A stretch of DNA of 64,000 nt from Aquamicrobium lusatiense (GTDB taxonomy: Bacteria; Pseudomonadota; Alphaproteobacteria; Rhizobiales; Rhizobiaceae). Below, piece after piece: positions 44,446 through 53,218 of this stretch. The position numbers were made by a program, and so were the translations under genes. Position 1 is the first letter of the stretch, and every line of letters starts with the position of its first letter. The DNA is taken from contig NZ_JACHEU010000004.1 of assembly GCF_014201615.1 (NCBI RefSeq), forward strand, positions 196,352-260,351. Direction: 5' to 3'. The notes below the pieces were generated by a model. It was not told the origin of the DNA. It saw only the letters and a list, made by a program, of their open reading frames with translations, and made no database searches.

Positions 44446-45345
44446 TCAGGCGGCCTTCTGCTGGGCCTGAAGCACTTCCGAGACGACCGGGCCGAACGCC
44501 GCCGGCGTCGGCACGATGGTGACGCCTGCCTCGCGCAGGATCTCCACCTTTTCCTGCGCGGACTCGCCGAACGCGGAAATGATGGCGCCTGCATGGCCCA
44601 TGCGCTTGCCCTTCGGGGCGGACAGGCCGGCAATGTACGCGATCAGGGGCTTGCGCATATTGTGCTTGGCCCATTCGGCGGCTTCCGCCTCCTGCGGTCC
44701 GCCGATCTCGCCGATCATCACCACCGCGTCGGTGTCCGGGTCCTCCTCGAACAGCTTGAGGATGTCGCGGAAGGACGAGCCGTTGATCGGATCGCCGCCG
44801 ATGCCGACGCTGGTGGAGACGCCGATGCCGAGCGCCTTCATCTGCGATGCCGCCTCATAGCCCAGCGTTCCCGAGCGACCGACGATGCCGACGCGGCCGG
44901 GAAGGTAGATGTTGCCGGGCATGATGCCCATCATCGCTTGCCCGGGGGTGATGACGCCCGCGCAATTGGGGCCGACGAGGCGCATGCGGTCTTCAAAGCG
45001 GAAGCGCAGCATGAAGCGCTTCACCCGCGTCATGTCCTGCGAGGGAATGCCGTCGGTGATGCATACGCACAGCCTGATGCCGGCTTCGGCCGCCTCCATG
45101 ATGGAGTCGGCGGCGAAGGGCGGCGGCACGAACACGATGCTCGCATCGGCGCCGGTTTCACGAACCGCGCCCCGCACGGTGTTGAAAACCGGCATGCCCT
45201 GATGGACCTGCCCGCCTTTGCCGGGCGTGACGCCACCCACGACATTGGTGCCGTAGCGCCGCATCTCGTCGGCGTGGAAGCTGCCGATCTTGCCGGTCAG
45301 GCCCTGCACGATCACGCGCGACCTGCGGTTCAACAGAATTGCCAT
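44446..45345 (-). CDS. mtkB: Malate thiokinase, small subunit
   Basis: MtkB with MtkA activates malate to malyl-CoA at the expense of ATP. 299 residues, homologous to succinyl-CoA synthetase alpha: RSRVIVQGLTGKIGSFHADEM with the CoA-binding region, GIRLCVCITDGIPSQDM, GRSGTLGYEAASQM, and the phosphorylated His in KRMGHAGAIISAFGES. Sequence alone does not separate it from SucD, but its place between mcl, mtkA and hprA points to malate thiokinase. Confidence 0.9.
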   Translation of the reverse strand: MAILLNRRSRVIVQGLTGKIGSFHADEMRRYGTNVVGGVTPGKGGQVHQGMPVFNTVRGAVRETGADASIVFVPPPFAADSIMEAAEAGIRLCVCITDGIPSQDMTRVKRFMLRFRFEDRMRLVGPNCAGVITPGQAMMGIMPGNIYLPGRVGIVGRSGTLGYEAASQMKALGIGVSTSVGIGGDPINGSSFRDILKLFEEDPDTDAVVMIGEIGGPQEAEAAEWAKHNMRKPLIAYIAGLSAPKGKRMGHAGAIISAFGESAQEKVEILREAGVTIVPTPAAFGPVVSEVLQAQQKAA

Positions 45346-45356
45346 CTCGTCCTCCC

Positions 45357-46547
45357 TCAGTTCGCTTTCTTGTTCTTCTTGGAAAAGGCGCGCATGGCCT
45401 CGACCGATCTTTCAGCGGCCTCGGCCAGCGTATCGGCGACGATCACGTCCTCGCCGGATTCCGCCAGTATCCTGCGGCCTTCCTCCACATTGGTGCCTGC
45501 CAGCCGCACCACCAGCGGCACCCCGACGCCGACTTCGCGGATGGCCTTGATGACGCCTTCGGCAACCCAGTCGCAGCGGTTGATGCCGGCGAAGATGTTG
45601 ACGAGGATGGTTTCGACATTGTTGTCGGCAAGCACGGCGCGGAACGCCTTTGCCACCCGCTCCGGCGAAGCGCCGCCGCCGATGTCGAGGAAGTTCGCCG
45701 GTTCCCCGCCGGCGATCTTGATCATGTCCATGGTGGCCATGGCCAGACCCGCACCGTTGATGATGCAGCCGATATTGCCGTCGAGCCCCACATAGGAGAG
45801 GCCGCGATCGCCGGCGAAGGTCTCGCGCGGATCCTCCTGCGACTTGTCACGCAGTTCCGATATTTCGGGCCGGCGAAACAGGGCGTTCTCGTCGAAGGAC
45901 ATCTTGGCGTCGAGGGCGATCAGGTTGCCGTCGCCGGTCACCACCAGCGGATTGATCTCCAGCATGGAGGCGTCGAAGTCGCGGAATACGCGATAGCAGC
46001 CCATCAGCGTATCCACCGCCTTGCCGATCAGCCGGTTGTCGAGCCCCAGCCCGAAGGCGATCTCGCGCGCCTGGAACTGCTGCATGCCGACGCCTGGATC
46101 GACGATGGCGCGGATGATGGAATCCGGCTCCTTCTCGGCGATCTCCTCGATCTCCATGCCGCCCGAGGCAGAACCCACGATCATGACGCGCTCTGATTTG
46201 CGATCAAGAACGATGCCGAGATAAAGCTCCTGTCGGATGTCGACCGTCTCCTCGATGTAGAGGCGGGAGACGAGCTTGCCTTTCGGCCCGGTCTGGGTGG
46301 TGGCGAGCTTGCGCCCCAGCAGGGATTCAGCGGCCTTCGCCACTTCGCCATCGGAGTTGCAGATCTGTATGCCGCCTGCCTTGCCGCGTGCGCCGGAATG
46401 GATCTGCGCCTTGACCACCCATTTGCCGCCGCCGATCTCGCTGGCGCGATAAGCGGCCTGCTCGGGGCTGTAGGCAAGGCCGCCGCGCGGGATCTGGACC
46501 GAATAGCGCGACAGCAGTTCCTTGGCCTGGTATTCGTGGATATCCAT
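45357..46547 (-). CDS. mtkA: Malate thiokinase, large subunit
   Basis: ATP-grasp subunit of malate-CoA ligase, 396 residues, like SucC. It starts [15 protein letters not shown] and contains [41 protein letters not shown] with metal ligands, and [17 protein letters not shown]. The C terminus is lysine-rich (SKKNKKAN). GGGAGG is 9 nt before the ATG. It is 12 nt after mclA and 11 nt before mtkB, so all three are co-transcribed. Confidence 0.92.
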   Translation of the reverse strand: MDIHEYQAKELLSRYSVQIPRGGLAYSPEQAAYRASEIGGGKWVVKAQIHSGARGKAGGIQICNSDGEVAKAAESLLGRKLATTQTGPKGKLVSRLYIEETVDIRQELYLGIVLDRKSERVMIVGSASGGMEIEEIAEKEPDSIIRAIVDPGVGMQQFQAREIAFGLGLDNRLIGKAVDTLMGCYRVFRDFDASMLEINPLVVTGDGNLIALDAKMSFDENALFRRPEISELRDKSQEDPRETFAGDRGLSYVGLDGNIGCIINGAGLAMATMDMIKIAGGEPANFLDIGGGASPERVAKAFRAVLADNNVETILVNIFAGINRCDWVAEGVIKAIREVGVGVPLVVRLAGTNVEEGRRILAESGEDVIVADTLAEAAERSVEAMRAFSKKNKKAN

Positions 46548-46559
46548 CTTGAACCTCCC

Positions 46560-47510
46560 TCAGGCTGCCTGCGCAGCACGCTCTATGGCTTCGTGGACGA
46601 CCAGCACGTTGCGGGCCATGCGCTCGGAAGCGGCGTCGATCATCTTGCCGTCCAGAGCCGCCGCACCCTTGCCCTGCTCTTCCGCCTCCTTCAGCGCCTC
46701 GATGATGCGGCGCGCGCGGGCCACCTCCTTGGCCGGCGGCGAGAAGACCTCGTTGGCAAGCTCGATCTGCGAGGGGTGGATGGCCCACTTGCCCTCGATG
46801 CCGAGGGCGGCCGCACGTCTGGCGGCGTCCAGATAGGCTTCAGGATCGGAGAAATCGCCGAACGGCCCGTCGACCGCCCGCAGCCCATAGGCCCGGCAGG
46901 CCACCGTCATGCGCGACAGCGCGAAATGCCACTGATCGCCCGGATAGTCGGGATTGAGGCCGCCGATGCTGACCGTGCGCGCCTTGCAGCTCGCCGCATA
47001 GTCGGCGACGCCGAAATGCATCGCCTCAAGCCGTCCGCCATAGGAGGCGATCGCCTCGACGTTGGCCATGCCGAGCGCCGTCTCGATCAGCGCTTCCAGA
47101 CCGACGCGGGTTTCAAAGCCCTTTGCCATCTCGATCTGGTTGACCAGCGCCTCGACCATGTAGAGGTCGGCCGGCACGCCGACCTTCGGCACCAGAATGG
47201 TGTCCAGACGGTCGCCCGCCTGCTCCATCACATCGACCACGTCGCGATACATGTAGTGGGTATCGAGGCCGTTGATGCGGATCGAGATGGTCTTGCCGCG
47301 GGCGCGCCAGTCGATTTCGTTCAGCGCCCGGATGATGTTCTCGCGGGCCTTTTCCTTGTCCGGCGGGGCGACCGCGTCTTCCATGTCGAGGAAGACGTAG
47401 TCGGCGGCGCCCTCGGCGGCCTTGCGGATCATTTCCACGTTGGAGCCCGGAACGGCAAGCTCGCTGCGCTGTAGACGTGGTTTGCGAAGATGATGGAGGG
47501 TATGGCTCAT
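46560..47510 (-). CDS. mclA: Malyl-CoA lyase (CitE/HpcH family)
   Basis: Mcl cleaves malyl-CoA to glyoxylate and acetyl-CoA, the last step of the serine cycle. 316 residues from the ATG at 47510 with GGGAGG upstream. Family motifs: RSELAVPGSNVEMIRKA, YVFLDMEDAVAPPDKEKARENI with metal-binding acidic residues, IRINGLDTHYMYRDV and ALIETALGMANVEAIA, and GKWAIHPSQIELANEVFSPP. Placed between sga and mtkA, as in other serine-cycle clusters. Confidence 0.94.
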   Translation of the reverse strand: MSHTLHHLRKPRLQRSELAVPGSNVEMIRKAAEGAADYVFLDMEDAVAPPDKEKARENIIRALNEIDWRARGKTISIRINGLDTHYMYRDVVDVMEQAGDRLDTILVPKVGVPADLYMVEALVNQIEMAKGFETRVGLEALIETALGMANVEAIASYGGRLEAMHFGVADYAASCKARTVSIGGLNPDYPGDQWHFALSRMTVACRAYGLRAVDGPFGDFSDPEAYLDAARRAAALGIEGKWAIHPSQIELANEVFSPPAKEVARARRIIEALKEAEEQGKGAAALDGKMIDAASERMARNVLVVHEAIERAAQAA

Positions 47511-47524
47511 GGCTGCTGCCTCCC

Positions 47525-48715
47525 TCAGGCCGCTTTGGCGACGGCGGGTTTGGCCGCCTGGCTGTAATATTCCACCGCAGCTCCAACGCCCGAGCCGGCC
47601 CTGATCTTCACGCCGCAGTCGAGCAGCGACATTTCCGTGGCCGCCAGCGCCGAGCACATCATCACTTCGTTGATCCAGCCGATATGGCCGATGCGGAACA
47701 CCTTGCCGGCAACCTTGTTGAGGCCGACGCCCAGCGACGTCTGATAACCCTGATAGGCCCGGCGCACGATGTCGGCGCTGTCGATGCCCTCCGGCACGTA
47801 GATCGCGCTCACCGTATCGGAGTTCCATTTTTCTTCCTTGGCGCAGATCTGCAGGCCCCATGCGCTGACCGCAGCGCGCACGCCTTCGGCCAGCCGGTGG
47901 TGGCGCGCATAGACGTTGTCGAGGCCTTCATCGAGCAGCAGATCGAGAGCGGCGCGCATGCCGCGCAGGAGCTGAACCGCAGGCGTATAGGGGAAATAGC
48001 CGGTGTCGTTGGCCCGGATCATGTCTTCGAAGGAGAAATAGGTGCGGGGTTGCTTCGCCTGCTTGTTGGCGGCCAGCGCCTTCTGGCTGACGGACAGGAA
48101 TGCGAGGCCCGGCGGCAGCATGAAGCCCTTCTGCGAACCGCTCACCGCGCAGTCGACGCCCCATTCCTCCTGCCGGAAATCGATCGAGGCGATCGACGAC
48201 ACGCCGTCGACGAAGAGCAGGGCAGGGTGCTTTGCCGCATCGAGCGCAGCGCGCACGGCCGCCACGTCGCTGGTGACGCCGGTCGTGGTCTCGTTGTGGG
48301 TGACGAACACCGCCTTGATGCGGTGTTCCTTGTCGGCTGCCAGCCGTTCCGCGTAGATCTCGACGGGAACGCCGGTGCCCCATTCGGCATCGATGACATC
48401 GACATCGAGACCGAAGCGCTGGGCCATGTCGACCCACAGCAGCGAGAACTGGCCGAAACGCGACATCAGCACCCGGTCGCCGGGATTGAGCGTGTTGGCG
48501 ATGGCTGCTTCCCATGCGCCGGTGCCGGAGGAGGGGAAGATGAAGGCGCGGCCCGTTTCATTGCGGTAGACCTTCATCAGGTCGGTGAAAAGGCCGTTGA
48601 CGAGCAGCGGATAATCCAGCGCGCGCATGTCTTCCATCGGCATGTTCATCGCCTGACGGACGGTTTCCGGCACGTTTGTCGGACCCGGAACAAAGAGATG
48701 AGTATAGCCAGCCAT
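47525..48715 (-). CDS. sgaA: Serine-glyoxylate aminotransferase
   Basis: SgaA transfers the amino group of serine to glyoxylate, giving hydroxypyruvate and glycine. 396 residues, a class V PLP aminotransferase: LFVPGPTNVPETVRQAMN at the start, SSGTGAWEAAIANTL, FVTHNETTTGVTSDV, LFVDGVSSIASIDF and the PLP Lys in AVSGSQKGFMLPPGLAF. GGGAGGA lies 7 nt before the ATG. It is the first gene of the serine-cycle operon, 14 nt ahead of mclA. Confidence 0.95.
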   Translation of the reverse strand: MAGYTHLFVPGPTNVPETVRQAMNMPMEDMRALDYPLLVNGLFTDLMKVYRNETGRAFIFPSSGTGAWEAAIANTLNPGDRVLMSRFGQFSLLWVDMAQRFGLDVDVIDAEWGTGVPVEIYAERLAADKEHRIKAVFVTHNETTTGVTSDVAAVRAALDAAKHPALLFVDGVSSIASIDFRQEEWGVDCAVSGSQKGFMLPPGLAFLSVSQKALAANKQAKQPRTYFSFEDMIRANDTGYFPYTPAVQLLRGMRAALDLLLDEGLDNVYARHHRLAEGVRAAVSAWGLQICAKEEKWNSDTVSAIYVPEGIDSADIVRRAYQGYQTSLGVGLNKVAGKVFRIGHIGWINEVMMCSALAATEMSLLDCGVKIRAGSGVGAAVEYYSQAAKPAVAKAA

Positions 48716-49038
48716 CAGAATTCCTCCCAGAAAATGCGGCGCAAGCGCCTGTTCGGCTTTCTGGAAGGATCAGGCGGGTGACGGAAGGTAACAACACCTG
48801 TCCAGATAGATTTGAGGGCCTTGAGGCGTTGGTAAGAACCTACTCATTCAGATGCTGAGATCGCCGATAGTATAGGCTGGACCTACCCGTTCATTATGCT
48901 TGGCAGCGGGCAGGGCGATTGCGGAAACAAAGACGAATGCGGGGCTGCGGCAAGCGCTGCACTAGGAATTATCGGCGTTTGCATGGTACTGGGATTAAAC
49001 GTGACAGCATGATCGATGGCAACGGAGCATCCCACACG
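48716..49038. other. Divergent promoter region between sga and the XRE-cupin regulator
   Basis: 323 nt between two divergent genes. On the - strand a TATACT (around 48872-48877) could be a -10 for sga, without a clear -35. No strong palindrome was identified. Three in-frame starts for the regulator lie at its right end (48919, 49009, 49039). Confidence 0.45.
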
Positions 49039-49764
49039 ATGGCGGAGACAATGAAGCCGGCAAGGAAGACCCGGGCCAGCAAGGCTGCAAGCAAGGCCGA
49101 GCCAGCGAAAACTGTTCCCGAACTGCACCGGGTGGTGCCCCTGTCGCAGGACCCCCATTCCGTGCGCGATACGCGCGAAAATGTCCTTGAAGTCGCAATC
49201 GGGCATGAAGTGCGCACATTCCGCAAACAGTTCGGCATCACCGTGGCAGATCTCGCGGCTGCGACCAACATTTCGCTGGGCATGCTCTCCAAGATCGAAA
49301 ACGGCATCACCTCGCCGTCGCTCACCACGCTGCAGGCGCTGTCGCGGGCGCTGGGTGTGCCGCTGACGGCATTGTTCCGCCGTTTCGAGGAGGAGCGCAG
49401 CGCCGTCTTCATCAAGGCAGGCGAGGGCGTCGACGTCGAGCGCCGCGGTACGCGCGCCGGCCACCAGTATACGCTGCTCGGCCATATCGGCGCCAATACG
49501 AGCGGCGTTGTCGTCGAGCCCTATCTGATCACGCTGGCGGAAGATTCCGACGTCTTCCCTACGTTCCAGCATGAGGGCATGGAGTTCCTCTATATGCTGG
49601 AGGGCGAGGTCGTTTACCGGCATGGCAGCAAGCTGTTCCGCATGCTGCCCGGCGACAGCCTGTTCTTCGACGCCGATGCGCCGCATGGACCGGAAGAGCT
49701 GACAGAGCGTCCCATCCGCTATCTGTCGATCATCTCCTATCCGCAGGGCAGCCGTCGCAACTGA
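49039..49764 (+). CDS. XRE-family transcriptional regulator with C-terminal cupin domain
   Basis: 241 residues from the ATG at 49039; starts at 49009 or 48919 are possible but the upstream residues look non-coding. After a basic Ala/Lys-rich tail comes an XRE helix-turn-helix (EVRTFRKQFGITVADLAAATNISLGMLSKIENGITSPSLTTLQALSRAL, about residues 57-105). The C-terminal cupin (FQHEGMEFLYMLEGEVVYRHGSKLFRMLPGDSLFFDADAPHGPEEL) could bind a small amine or amino acid. Members of this group control amino-acid, polyamine or methylated-amine genes. It lies between the serine-cycle and N-methylglutamate operons and may regulate one or both. Confidence 0.88.
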   Translation: MAETMKPARKTRASKAASKAEPAKTVPELHRVVPLSQDPHSVRDTRENVLEVAIGHEVRTFRKQFGITVADLAAATNISLGMLSKIENGITSPSLTTLQALSRALGVPLTALFRRFEEERSAVFIKAGEGVDVERRGTRAGHQYTLLGHIGANTSGVVVEPYLITLAEDSDVFPTFQHEGMEFLYMLEGEVVYRHGSKLFRMLPGDSLFFDADAPHGPEELTERPIRYLSIISYPQGSRRN

Positions 49765-50068
49765 CGCCTCTGTCCGGCACCGTCTGAAGATATAGCGGCA
49801 ATTTTCAGCCTCCGGTGATCCCGCTGATTGTCGGAGGCAATGCCATCTGCCGTGGGTGAAACCGCACGGCGGGCAACCTTTTCGTGTCGGTCACGCTACG
49901 ACGTCCTGCCATCGCACGGTTTTGCGCTCGTTCGGGATGCCGCAAGGTCTTCATTGAACTACAGCCGGACGCACCCGCCACGGCGACCGTTTCCGGCCTC
50001 GCTATCCTCTTCCCGCGCAACGAAATACCCGAAAGCTTCCTGCCGGAAGCGCGCCATGCGCCTGCCCG

Positions 50069-50085
50069 TCCCTGAAATTCAGGGA
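50069..50085. promoter_or_regulatory. Perfect palindrome upstream of mgsA
   Basis: TCCCTGAA-A-TTCAGGGA, 8-bp arms around a single central A, 58 nt before the proposed -35 of the mgs promoter. It is a candidate activator or repressor site, possibly for the XRE-cupin protein encoded just upstream. No second copy was noticed in the window. Confidence 0.6.
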
Positions 50086-50142
50086 TCTGAAGGAGTGCTT
50101 TTCGGCGCCACTTTTCTTGTATGAAAAAAACATTCATCCCAG

Positions 50143-50171
50143 TTGAATTGCAGAAAATTGACTGCTATCGT
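50143..50171 (+). promoter_or_regulatory. Probable sigma-70-type promoter of the N-methylglutamate operon
   Basis: TTGAAT (50143-50148), 17-nt spacer, TATCGT (50166-50171), each 4/6 to consensus, 38 nt before the mgsA ATG. The spacer contains TTGCAG and TTGACTGC; the same two words, closer together, are found at the folD promoter around 62815-62827. Confidence 0.5.
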
Positions 50172-50209
50172 CCTTCATCAGGAAAAGAACTTGCAAGAGG
50201 TGAACATCA

Positions 50210-51106
50210 ATGTGTGGCATCGTGGGGCTGTTTCTGAAGGATAAGTCATTGGAGCCGCAACTCGGCGCCATGCTGTCGGAAATGCTGGTTCTGCTGACCG
50301 ATCGCGGTCCGGACAGCGCCGGCATAGCAATTTACGGATCATCGGCTGCGGGGCATGGCAAGATCACCGTGCAGTCGCCTTCTCCGGAAGCTGATTTCGC
50401 CGGGCTCGACTCGGAAGTCGCGAAAGAAATCGGCGCTCCGGTGGCCATGACGGTGAAGTCCACCCACGCGGTTCTGGAGCTTCCGGCCGACAAGCTTGAA
50501 GCTGCCCGTGAAGCCATCTCCACGCTTCGCCCGGACGCCCGCGTCATGGGTGTCGGCGAGTCCATCGAAATCTACAAGGAAGTCGGCCTTCCCGAAGAAG
50601 TCGCCAGGCGCTTCGACGTGTCGGGCATGTCGGGATCGCATGGCATCGGGCACACGCGCATGGCTACTGAATCGGCGGTGACCACGATGGGTGCGCACCC
50701 GTTCTCGACGGGCCCCGACCAGTGCCTGGTTCATAACGGTTCACTGTCCAACCACAACAACATGCGCCGCAAGCTTCGCCGCGAAGGCATGAAGTTCGAG
50801 ACCGAGAACGACACCGAGGTTGCGGCGGCCTACCTGTCGCACCAGATCGCGACCGGCAAGGGTCTCGGCGAGGCGCTGGAATCGAGCCTGAACGATCTCG
50901 ATGGGTTCTTCACCTTCGTGGTTGGAACCAAGAACGGCTTTGGCGTCGTGCGCGACCCGATCGCCTGCAAGCCGGCGGTCATGGCGGAAACTGATCAGTA
51001 TGTCGCGTTCGGAAGCGAATACCGGGCCCTGGCGAACCTGCCGGGGGTTGAGCAGGCGAGGGTCTGGGAGCCCGAGCCATCCACCGTTTATTTCTGGGAG
51101 CATTGA
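50210..51106 (+). CDS. mgsA: N-methylglutamate synthase subunit A (class II glutamine amidotransferase domain)
   Basis: 298 residues. It begins MCGIVGLFLKD, so Cys2 becomes the N-terminal nucleophile of class II amidotransferases. LTDRGPDSAGIAIYG and the GSHGIGHTRMATES / HPFSTGPDQCLVHNGSLSNHNNMRR segments match GlxB/PurF-like domains. In N-methylglutamate synthase it should release methylamine from gamma-glutamylmethylamide (or handle the equivalent transfer), where glutamine-dependent enzymes release ammonia. AGAGG lies ahead of the ATG. First of eight genes in one operon. Confidence 0.92.
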   Translation: MCGIVGLFLKDKSLEPQLGAMLSEMLVLLTDRGPDSAGIAIYGSSAAGHGKITVQSPSPEADFAGLDSEVAKEIGAPVAMTVKSTHAVLELPADKLEAAREAISTLRPDARVMGVGESIEIYKEVGLPEEVARRFDVSGMSGSHGIGHTRMATESAVTTMGAHPFSTGPDQCLVHNGSLSNHNNMRRKLRREGMKFETENDTEVAAAYLSHQIATGKGLGEALESSLNDLDGFFTFVVGTKNGFGVVRDPIACKPAVMAETDQYVAFGSEYRALANLPGVEQARVWEPEPSTVYFWEH

Positions 51107-51110
51107 GGCG

Positions 51111-51848
51111 ATGGCTACATCCAACCTTGCCAAGGCGGTTACGCACGAAGACCAGCATGCGGCGAAAGTCTTTGATCTGTCCAAGACGACGCTGCGGGAG
51201 CTTAACCAGGCCCTTCACGACGCCTCCGAAGGTTCCAACCACACGAACTGGGAGATCATCAATCCCAAGGGCAGTCATGCCGTTGCGGTGGGTGTGGAGT
51301 TGCCGCTCCAGATCGATGTGCGCGGCAGCGTCGGCTACTATTGCGCCGGCATGAACCAGAACAGCACGATCACCGTGCATGGCTCCGCCGGTCCCGGCGT
51401 CGCCGAAAACATGATGTCCGGCACCGTCGTGGTGAAGGGCGACGCCTCGCAATATGCCGGTGCCACCGGCCGGGGCGGGCTGCTGGTGATCGAGGGAAAT
51501 GCCTCGTCGCGCTGCGGTATTTCGATGAAGGGCATCGACATCGTCGTGCGCGGCAATGTCGGCCACATGTCGGCCTTCATGGCGCAGTCCGGCAATCTCG
51601 TCATCATGGGCGATGCCGGCGATGCGCTCGGCGACTCCATCTATGAGGCCCGCCTGTTCGTGCGCGGCAGCGTGAAGAGCCTCGGTGCCGACTGCATCGA
51701 GAAGGAGATGCGCCCCGAGCACATCGAAATTCTGCAAGGGTTGCTCGATCGTGCCGGTGTCACTGACGCGAAGCCGCAGGATTTCAAGCGCTACGGTTCG
51801 GCCCGCACCCTGTACAACTTCAACATCGACAACGCCGACGCGTATTGA
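51111..51848 (+). CDS. mgsB: N-methylglutamate synthase subunit B (GltB C-terminal/GXGXG domain)
   Basis: 245 residues from the ATG at 51111, 4 nt after mgsA. A right-handed beta-helix like the C-terminal domain of glutamate synthase, with repeated Gly-rich turns: VRGSVGYYCAGMNQNSTITVHGSAG, GTVVVKGDASQYAGATGRGGLLVIEGNASSRCGISMKG, VRGNVGHMSAF, VIMGDAGDALGDSIYEARLFVRGSV. It is structural and helps channel the amine between MgsA and MgsC. Confidence 0.92.
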   Translation: MATSNLAKAVTHEDQHAAKVFDLSKTTLRELNQALHDASEGSNHTNWEIINPKGSHAVAVGVELPLQIDVRGSVGYYCAGMNQNSTITVHGSAGPGVAENMMSGTVVVKGDASQYAGATGRGGLLVIEGNASSRCGISMKGIDIVVRGNVGHMSAFMAQSGNLVIMGDAGDALGDSIYEARLFVRGSVKSLGADCIEKEMRPEHIEILQGLLDRAGVTDAKPQDFKRYGSARTLYNFNIDNADAY

Positions 51849-51858
51849 GAGGCCGGAA

Positions 51859-53187
51859 ATGACCTATCACAATCCACCGACCACGCCACGCAAATCGGCG
51901 ACGTTCGACGACTACGCCATGTCGGAAATCCGGCGCGCGGCCGCGACCGGCATCTACGACATCCGCGGTTCCGGCGCCAAGCGCAGGGTTCCCCATTTCG
52001 ACGATCTGCTGTTCCTCGGCGCTTCGATCTCGCGTTATGCGCTGGAAGGCTATCGCGAGCGCTGCGACACCACGGTTGTGCTCGGCACCCGTTTCGCCAA
52101 GAAGCCGATCGAACTTAAAATTCCGATCACGGTTGCCGGCATGAGCTTCGGCTCCCTGTCGGGGCCCGCCAAGGAAGCGCTCGGCCGCGGCGCCACGCTT
52201 TCGGGAACCTCGACGACGACCGGCGACGGCGGCATGACCGAGGAAGAGCGCGGCCATTCCGAGAAGCTGGTCTATCAGGTCCTGCCGTCGCGTTACGGCA
52301 TGAACCCGCGCGATCTTCGCCGCGCCGACGCCATCGAGGTGGTTGTCGGCCAGGGCGCCAAGCCCGGCGGCGGCGGCATGCTGCTTGGCCAGAAGATCTC
52401 CGACCGCGTCGCCGAGATGCGCACCCTGCCCAAGGGCATCGACCAGCGCTCGGCCTGCCGCCATCCGGACTGGACCGGCCCGGACGATCTGGAGATCAAG
52501 ATCCTTGAAATCCGCGAAATCACCGACTGGGAAAAGCCGATCTATGTGAAGGTCGGTGGAGCAAGGCCCTATTACGACACCGCTCTTGCGGTGAAGGCAG
52601 GTGCTGACGTCGTCGTTCTCGACGGCATGCAGGGTGGTACTGCCGCCACACAGGAAGTGTTCATCGAACATGTCGGCCAGCCTACCCTTGCCTGTATTCG
52701 TCCGGCAGTGCAGGCTCTGCAGGATCTTGGCATGCATCGCAAGGTGCAGCTGATCGTCTCCGGCGGCATCCGCAACGGCGCGGATGTGGCGAAGGCACTG
52801 GCGCTTGGCGCCGATGCCGTCTCGGTCGGTACGGCGGCGCTCATTGCTCTTGGTGACAATGATCCGAGATGGGAGGAGGAGTACCAGAAGCTTGGCTCGA
52901 CCGCCGGAGCGTATGACGACTGGCATGAAGGCAAGGATCCGGCAGGCATCACCACACAAGACTCCGAGCTTATGAAGAGAGTCGATCCGGTTGCTGCAGG
53001 TCGCCGCCTGGCCAATTACCTGAAGGTCATGACGCTTGAGGCGCAGACCATCGCCCGCGCCTGCGGCAAGAACCATGTCCACAACCTTGAACCTGAAGAT
53101 CTGTGCGCCTTGACCATTGAGGCAGCAGCTATGTCGGGAGTGCCGCTGGCCGGAACGAACTGGGTGCCCGGGAAGAGCGCCTTTTAA
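51859..53187 (+). CDS. mgsC: N-methylglutamate synthase subunit C (FMN-binding glutamate synthase domain)
   Basis: 442 residues. The FMN/Fe-S domain of glutamate synthase: ITVAGMSFGSLSGPAKEALGRGATLSGTSTTTGDGGM, QGAKPGGGGMLLGQKIS, VVLDGMQGGTAATQEVF, VSGGIRNGADVAKALALGADAVSVGTAALIAL. The three closely spaced Cys of glutamate synthase 3Fe-4S clusters are not obvious (only single Cys in SACRH, LACIR, RACGKN and DLCAL), consistent with the divergent MgsC group. Joins methylamine to 2-oxoglutarate to give N-methylglutamate. Confidence 0.92.
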   Translation: MTYHNPPTTPRKSATFDDYAMSEIRRAAATGIYDIRGSGAKRRVPHFDDLLFLGASISRYALEGYRERCDTTVVLGTRFAKKPIELKIPITVAGMSFGSLSGPAKEALGRGATLSGTSTTTGDGGMTEEERGHSEKLVYQVLPSRYGMNPRDLRRADAIEVVVGQGAKPGGGGMLLGQKISDRVAEMRTLPKGIDQRSACRHPDWTGPDDLEIKILEIREITDWEKPIYVKVGGARPYYDTALAVKAGADVVVLDGMQGGTAATQEVFIEHVGQPTLACIRPAVQALQDLGMHRKVQLIVSGGIRNGADVAKALALGADAVSVGTAALIALGDNDPRWEEEYQKLGSTAGAYDDWHEGKDPAGITTQDSELMKRVDPVAAGRRLANYLKVMTLEAQTIARACGKNHVHNLEPEDLCALTIEAAAMSGVPLAGTNWVPGKSAF

Positions 53188-53218
53188 AAAATAACCTGAA
53201 TTGGGGAGGAGCAATTCA

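Larger units (their letters stand above)
49765..50209. other. Intergenic region upstream of the N-methylglutamate operon
   Basis: 445 nt. It contains a 17-bp palindrome (50069-50085) and a likely promoter (50143-50171), both listed separately. A GCCTCCG/CGGAGGC inverted repeat with a 17-nt loop after the regulator stop may be a weak terminator. No gene was identified. Confidence 0.5.

Noticed and set aside
44446..46547. Housekeeping succinyl-CoA synthetase (sucCD)
   Set aside because: The fold is shared, but the genes lie between malyl-CoA lyase and hydroxypyruvate reductase and away from any TCA genes, which favours malate thiokinase.
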